Assembly: GCF_001512285.1 (NCBI RefSeq) | Contig: NZ_LNUV01000004.1 | Location: 186,001-250,000 of the forward strand | Reading direction: 5' to 3' | Source of the DNA: Arthrobacter sp. EpRS71 | GTDB taxonomy: Bacteria > Actinomycetota > Actinomycetes > Actinomycetales > Micrococcaceae | Length of the DNA stretch: 64,000 nt | Shown here: positions 60,609 to 64,000 of the stretch, piece after piece | Position numbering within the stretch: the stretch's first letter is position 1 | How the letters are laid out: every line of letters starts with the position of its first letter | Made by a program: the position numbers and the translations under genes | Notes under the pieces: model-generated | Seen by the model: the letters and a program-made list of their open reading frames with translations, nothing else | What the model was told of the DNA's origin: nothing | Database searches by the model: none

Positions 60609-63146
60609 ATGGCGAATCGATACTGGGTAGGAGGATCTGGAACCTGGACTGATGCTGCTCATTGGTCATCGACCTCGGGCGGTGCTGGTGGTGCCAGTGT
60701 TCCCACAAGTAGTGACGACGCCTTCTTCAATGCCAGCAGCGCAGGGTCGTCGTTCATCGTCACGATTCCGTCTAACGACTGCCCGGTATGCAATCTCTCC
60801 CTCCAACCCACGCAGCCGATGCTGCTTAGAAACTTCTCCCTTGCTGTGCACGGAGACGTCGTAAGTAACAGCAACCTGTCTACGAGTTTTACGAGGTTCA
60901 ACTTCTTCGGTCATTCCATGGTCCAAGCAGCCGGGAACTCTCTTGCCGGAACTGTCTTGAGCTCGGGCAACGTCGACTCCTACATCGAACTCACGGGAAA
61001 CACGGTCGTGCAGAGCGTGTTCATCAACGACGGTAGTTTCTTCACGAATGACTATGACCTCACCATCACCGACGGACGCCTAGGTTCCTACCCGTTCAGT
61101 AGTGTTTACCTCGATCTCGGTACGAGCAACATCTCTGTGACCGGTAGCGATAATTCAAATCTTATTCAGGCGATCGGGGACTGGTGGGCGCGTGAAGCGA
61201 CGATCACTCTGATCAGTGCCAGCGCAAGCGACACCGAGTTCTTCGGCGGTTACGACGGTATTGAATTCGGAACAGTTATCTTCAGCAACGCCGGGGTCGG
61301 TAAGACGTTCGCGATTAGGCAGAGCGTCAACTTCGAGACTCTTGAAGTGAAGCCAGGGGTGACGCTTAAGTTCAATACCGACGACATGGCACCACCGTTC
61401 CACGAGCTAGGAACGTTCATTGCAAACGGCACCAATGCTCAGCCTGTGACCCTTCGGGGGACAACGCTCGGTAAGCAGTTTATCCTCAGCAAGCCAAGCG
61501 GCACGGTCAACGCCACTTATATCGACCTCAAAGACTCCATCGCTACAGGCGGTGCCACTTGGAATGCTGTCGGTGGGACGAATAGCGGCAACAACAGTGG
61601 CTGGAACTTCCTACCGCCGCCAATCCCGACCTGGGGCTTCGTTGACTCAACAGCATCTGCATTCCAGCCAACGCTGACGCCTGGCGTGGCGACGATGTCA
61701 CCGACCTTCGTCAGCAGTAGTGCTGCAGTTTATAGCCCTTCTAACACGATGTTCACGAGCCAAGGCAGCCTTGTGGACTCGACGGCAGATGTCTTTGCTC
61801 CGGTCCTGACGCAGCTTCCTCCACCACCTCCACCTCCTACGGACTGGGAAGCTATCGGCAAGGAAGACGAAAAGGTCTACGTATATAAGGTCTACAAATC
61901 AGACGGCACGTTCATCGGCATCTGGAATGACGTGCGCGATCCGCTGATGTTTACCCGCAAGATCAACACGCCAGGAACTACGACGACGGTGATCTTGGCC
62001 CGCTCTCCGAACACCGTCAAGGAAGTCCGGGCCAGCATGACGACCGAAGCCGGCGAGCCGATCACCACGGAGGATGGTGAGCGACTGACCGTCACCTATG
62101 AAACGAACAACTCAGTTGGTGAGGGTACGGATGTTGACATCAATTACAAGGTGGACGTTTATGTGCATTACGGCGACTTCAACAGGCTAGTTACTGAGGC
62201 GGGAGGGCCGCTGACGACCGAAGATGGCGAGTATCTGCTTGTTGCTTCAGGAGCACCAAGCGGCGTGCGGGTGTTCAGTGGCACCATTCTTGACTACAAA
62301 TCCACTTACGACGATCAAACAGGCGTGACTGTCACGCTGGCTTCTCACGGGCTGGGTCTATCTCACGAGTTGGTCCGAAGTGGAGAGACAACGACGGTTA
62401 GCTACTCGTCTCAAGCTCTTCAAACGACGCTGAAGAGCATCTTGGATACGAACCCACAGGTGATGTCCTACAGCACTGACTCCATTGCGGTTCCAGGTGT
62501 TTCCTCCGCTTTCAAGTTTGAGCTCACTACGAAGCTCGAAGCAATCGAGCGCATTCATGAACAGACACCTGATGGTTGGTACTGGTCTGGGGACGTCGCG
62601 GACAACTACGTCTACATGCAGCCGACAGCCTCTACACCTCATCACGTGTTCAAGAAGGGGTATCACGTAAAGAGCCTCGATCTCACTCGCTCCAAGGAAC
62701 AGCTGATCAACAGGGTCTACTTCATCGGTGGGGAAGTAGGCGGTGTGCCGGTGTTCAAGAAGTACGAGGACGCGGCGAGCATCGCGCAGTGGGGAGTTGG
62801 CCTACACCGGATTGTTGATCGCCGCTTCACAGATGCTGCGGCGATGGAGCGTAAGGCGATGAAACTTATCAATCGGTTCAAGAGCCCGATTTACACAACA
62901 CCAATAACAATCAGCTCCGCTCGTTATGACTTGGAATCAATCAAGGAAGGTCAAGTCATTGGGTTCTCGAACTACGACAACTTTGTGGACGACCTGTTGC
63001 TACAGATTGTCAGCCTCTCTTACGAGCCCACAGCTGTCATTATGCAAGTCGGCGATGTTCTCCAGACCCAGCACGAAAGGATTGAGGAGATTGGCGAAGA
63101 GTTGCAAGGTGAGCAATATCAAAACCTTCCAACTGCACCCGTTTGA
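60609..63146 (+). CDS. tail tip protein: beta-rich adhesin part fused to baseplate hub (Tal-like)
   Basis: The 845-residue protein has two halves. Residues 1-340 start ANRYWVGGSGTWTDAAHWSS, a motif of receptor-binding or adhesin-like phage proteins, and are beta-rich. A Pro run at about 403-410 separates them. The second half (412-845) resembles a tail-associated hub, with VYFIGGEVGGVPVFKKYEDA and a long C-terminal beta region. TEAGEPITTEDGERLTV and TEAGGPLTTEDGEYLLV are a repeated motif; VDST..AFQPTLT and VDSTADVFAPVLT form another. Confidence 0.78.
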   Translation: MANRYWVGGSGTWTDAAHWSSTSGGAGGASVPTSSDDAFFNASSAGSSFIVTIPSNDCPVCNLSLQPTQPMLLRNFSLAVHGDVVSNSNLSTSFTRFNFFGHSMVQAAGNSLAGTVLSSGNVDSYIELTGNTVVQSVFINDGSFFTNDYDLTITDGRLGSYPFSSVYLDLGTSNISVTGSDNSNLIQAIGDWWAREATITLISASASDTEFFGGYDGIEFGTVIFSNAGVGKTFAIRQSVNFETLEVKPGVTLKFNTDDMAPPFHELGTFIANGTNAQPVTLRGTTLGKQFILSKPSGTVNATYIDLKDSIATGGATWNAVGGTNSGNNSGWNFLPPPIPTWGFVDSTASAFQPTLTPGVATMSPTFVSSSAAVYSPSNTMFTSQGSLVDSTADVFAPVLTQLPPPPPPPTDWEAIGKEDEKVYVYKVYKSDGTFIGIWNDVRDPLMFTRKINTPGTTTTVILARSPNTVKEVRASMTTEAGEPITTEDGERLTVTYETNNSVGEGTDVDINYKVDVYVHYGDFNRLVTEAGGPLTTEDGEYLLVASGAPSGVRVFSGTILDYKSTYDDQTGVTVTLASHGLGLSHELVRSGETTTVSYSSQALQTTLKSILDTNPQVMSYSTDSIAVPGVSSAFKFELTTKLEAIERIHEQTPDGWYWSGDVADNYVYMQPTASTPHHVFKKGYHVKSLDLTRSKEQLINRVYFIGGEVGGVPVFKKYEDAASIAQWGVGLHRIVDRRFTDAAAMERKAMKLINRFKSPIYTTPITISSARYDLESIKEGQVIGFSNYDNFVDDLLLQIVSLSYEPTAVIMQVGDVLQTQHERIEEIGEELQGEQYQNLPTAPV

Positions 63147-63180
63147 TGTTAAATTTAGGAGTATAAAGGATTAGAAATGT

Positions 63181-63837
63181 ATGGCCGATAAGAAGATAAG
63201 TGATTTAGGTGCCTTAACCACAGCCGATGCCACCGATGTAGTCCCTCTCGTGGACGTATCAGCGGGTGTGACGAAAAAGACGACTGTGGCTGGTCTCGCC
63301 GCTGCAGTGGCAGCAAACATCCCAGATGGCGCGCTTCCCTACGCGAAGGGAGACGGCAAGATCTGGTGGGAGGAACTTGGGCGAAGAACCCTCAGCACTT
63401 CCGCAAGTTCCCTAAGCATCACGGGATTGGCATCAAAGAAATATCTGAAGGTTCTATTTGTTGCTATTCCTACGACGACCATTGCATCGATGGCCTTGCA
63501 ATTCAACGGTGACGCGACTTCGAACTATAACTATCGTTTGTCAACGAATGGCTCTGCGGACACCAATGGCGCCTTCGCAGGAATCCCCGTTGATCCTGGT
63601 AGCACTCCTGGTACTGGAAGCGTGGTGTTCGGTGAGTTGACCGGCATTGACTTCGTGGGGCAGGAGAAGGCTTTCATTGGACATGTGCTGGACACATTTG
63701 CAACTGGCGCGAATGACCCCCGTCGACGCGAACTCCAAGGGAAGTGGCGAAACACGGCGCGCATCACGAGCGTCCAGCTAGCTCTATCTGCAGCCTGCGC
63801 AGCCGGTTCCGAATTGATAGTCCTGGGGCACGATTGA
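63181..63837 (+). CDS. tail fibre-like protein, 218 aa
   Basis: The N-terminus (ADKKISDLGALTTADATDVV, then PLVDVSAGVTKKTTVAGLAA) is a phage tail-attachment motif. The rest is a beta-sandwich-like receptor-binding candidate. The stop overlaps the next ATG (TGATG). Confidence 0.72.
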   Translation: MADKKISDLGALTTADATDVVPLVDVSAGVTKKTTVAGLAAAVAANIPDGALPYAKGDGKIWWEELGRRTLSTSASSLSITGLASKKYLKVLFVAIPTTTIASMALQFNGDATSNYNYRLSTNGSADTNGAFAGIPVDPGSTPGTGSVVFGELTGIDFVGQEKAFIGHVLDTFATGANDPRRRELQGKWRNTARITSVQLALSAACAAGSELIVLGHD

Positions 63838-64000
63838 TGTCTCAAAAGACCAAAACAATCATCAAGGAGACGGAAGAGGTGAGCGATCGCGACAATCAAC
63901 CAGTCCTCGCTTACCGGGTGGGACAACTAGAACTGGCTGTGAAGGACGTGAGTCTTGCACAGCGTGAGGGCACGGAGAAACTTTCAACCAAGATGGACGA
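63837..64000 (+). CDS. start of a XhlA-like protein (possible lysis accessory), partial
   Basis: The visible 54 residues include DNQPVLAYRVGQLELAVKDV and then a Lys/Glu-rich helix. This resembles hemolysin XhlA-type proteins that have a coiled coil followed by a membrane anchor and accompany holin and endolysin genes. The frame runs off the window. Confidence 0.5.
   Translation, partial: MSQKTKTIIKETEEVSDRDNQPVLAYRVGQLELAVKDVSLAQREGTEKLSTKMD

Noticed and set aside
24770..64000. tRNA genes or CRISPR arrays in the prophage
   Set aside because: No cloverleaf-like stretch or regularly spaced repeat array was seen on reading; a tRNA or CRISPR finder would be decisive.

Overview
The window joins the chromosome of an actinobacterium to a large prophage. 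Positions 1 to about 24.77 kb are GC-rich. They carry two gene orders typical of Micrococcaceae: smc-ftsY-amtB-glnK-ffh, and rpsP-khpA-rimM-trmD-rplS-lepB-lepB-rnhB-DUF2469-yraN-comM. Codon use, GTG and TTG starts and the protein sequences suggest Arthrobacter or Paenarthrobacter. From about 24.77 kb to the window end the DNA is visibly less GC-rich and is a siphovirus-type prophage with a Mu-like head module. It interrupts comM (yifB) inside the Walker B region, and its right end lies outside the window.

Chromosome: a secreted N,N-dimethylformamidase-beta-like protein (partial), the SMC condensin ATPase, both SRP GTPases (FtsY and Ffh), an ammonium channel with its PII protein, a second-type glucose-6-phosphate dehydrogenase, an alpha/beta hydrolase without its serine nucleophile, thiC under a TPP riboswitch, an amidohydrolase, a two-module VOC dioxygenase, then the ribosome-maturation and protein-export block.

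Prophage, left to right: (a) 24.8-27.3 kb, rightward genes with palindromic operators and a macrolide-phosphotransferase-like gene; (b) 27.35-35.6 kb, a leftward early region with DUF3846, VRR-NUC nuclease, an ArdC-like antirestriction protein, WhiB, YopX, a DUF6745-like protein and its small partner, and an ERF recombinase; many genes overlap by a few bases; (c) 35.6-40.2 kb, a control region with a replication-relaxation-like protein, leaderless promoters, a shared operator TTGTANNTACAA, a large non-coding stretch and a frameshifted lytic transglycosylase; (d) 40.3-43.3 kb, a compact restriction-modification cassette of two DNA methyltransferases and a convergent PD-(D/E)xK endonuclease with FokI-like layout; (e) 43.4-45.05 kb, a CAP-domain protein and a GT51 peptidoglycan polymerase; (f) 45.2-51.6 kb, packaging and head genes (terminase, DUF935 portal, gpF-like, protease with nested scaffold, decoration, gpT-like capsid); (g) 51.7-64 kb, connector and long-tail genes, interrupted by two leftward membrane-protein morons that are framed by a truncated copy of the connector gene's start. 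The tail chaperone pair uses a TTTAAAA slippery site.

The most notable items are the restriction-modification cassette, the partial gene duplication around the moron insertions, the shared repressor operator, the phage-borne peptidoglycan polymerase next to a CAP protein, and the interruption of comM. No integrase, tRNA, rRNA or CRISPR array was recognised in the window.
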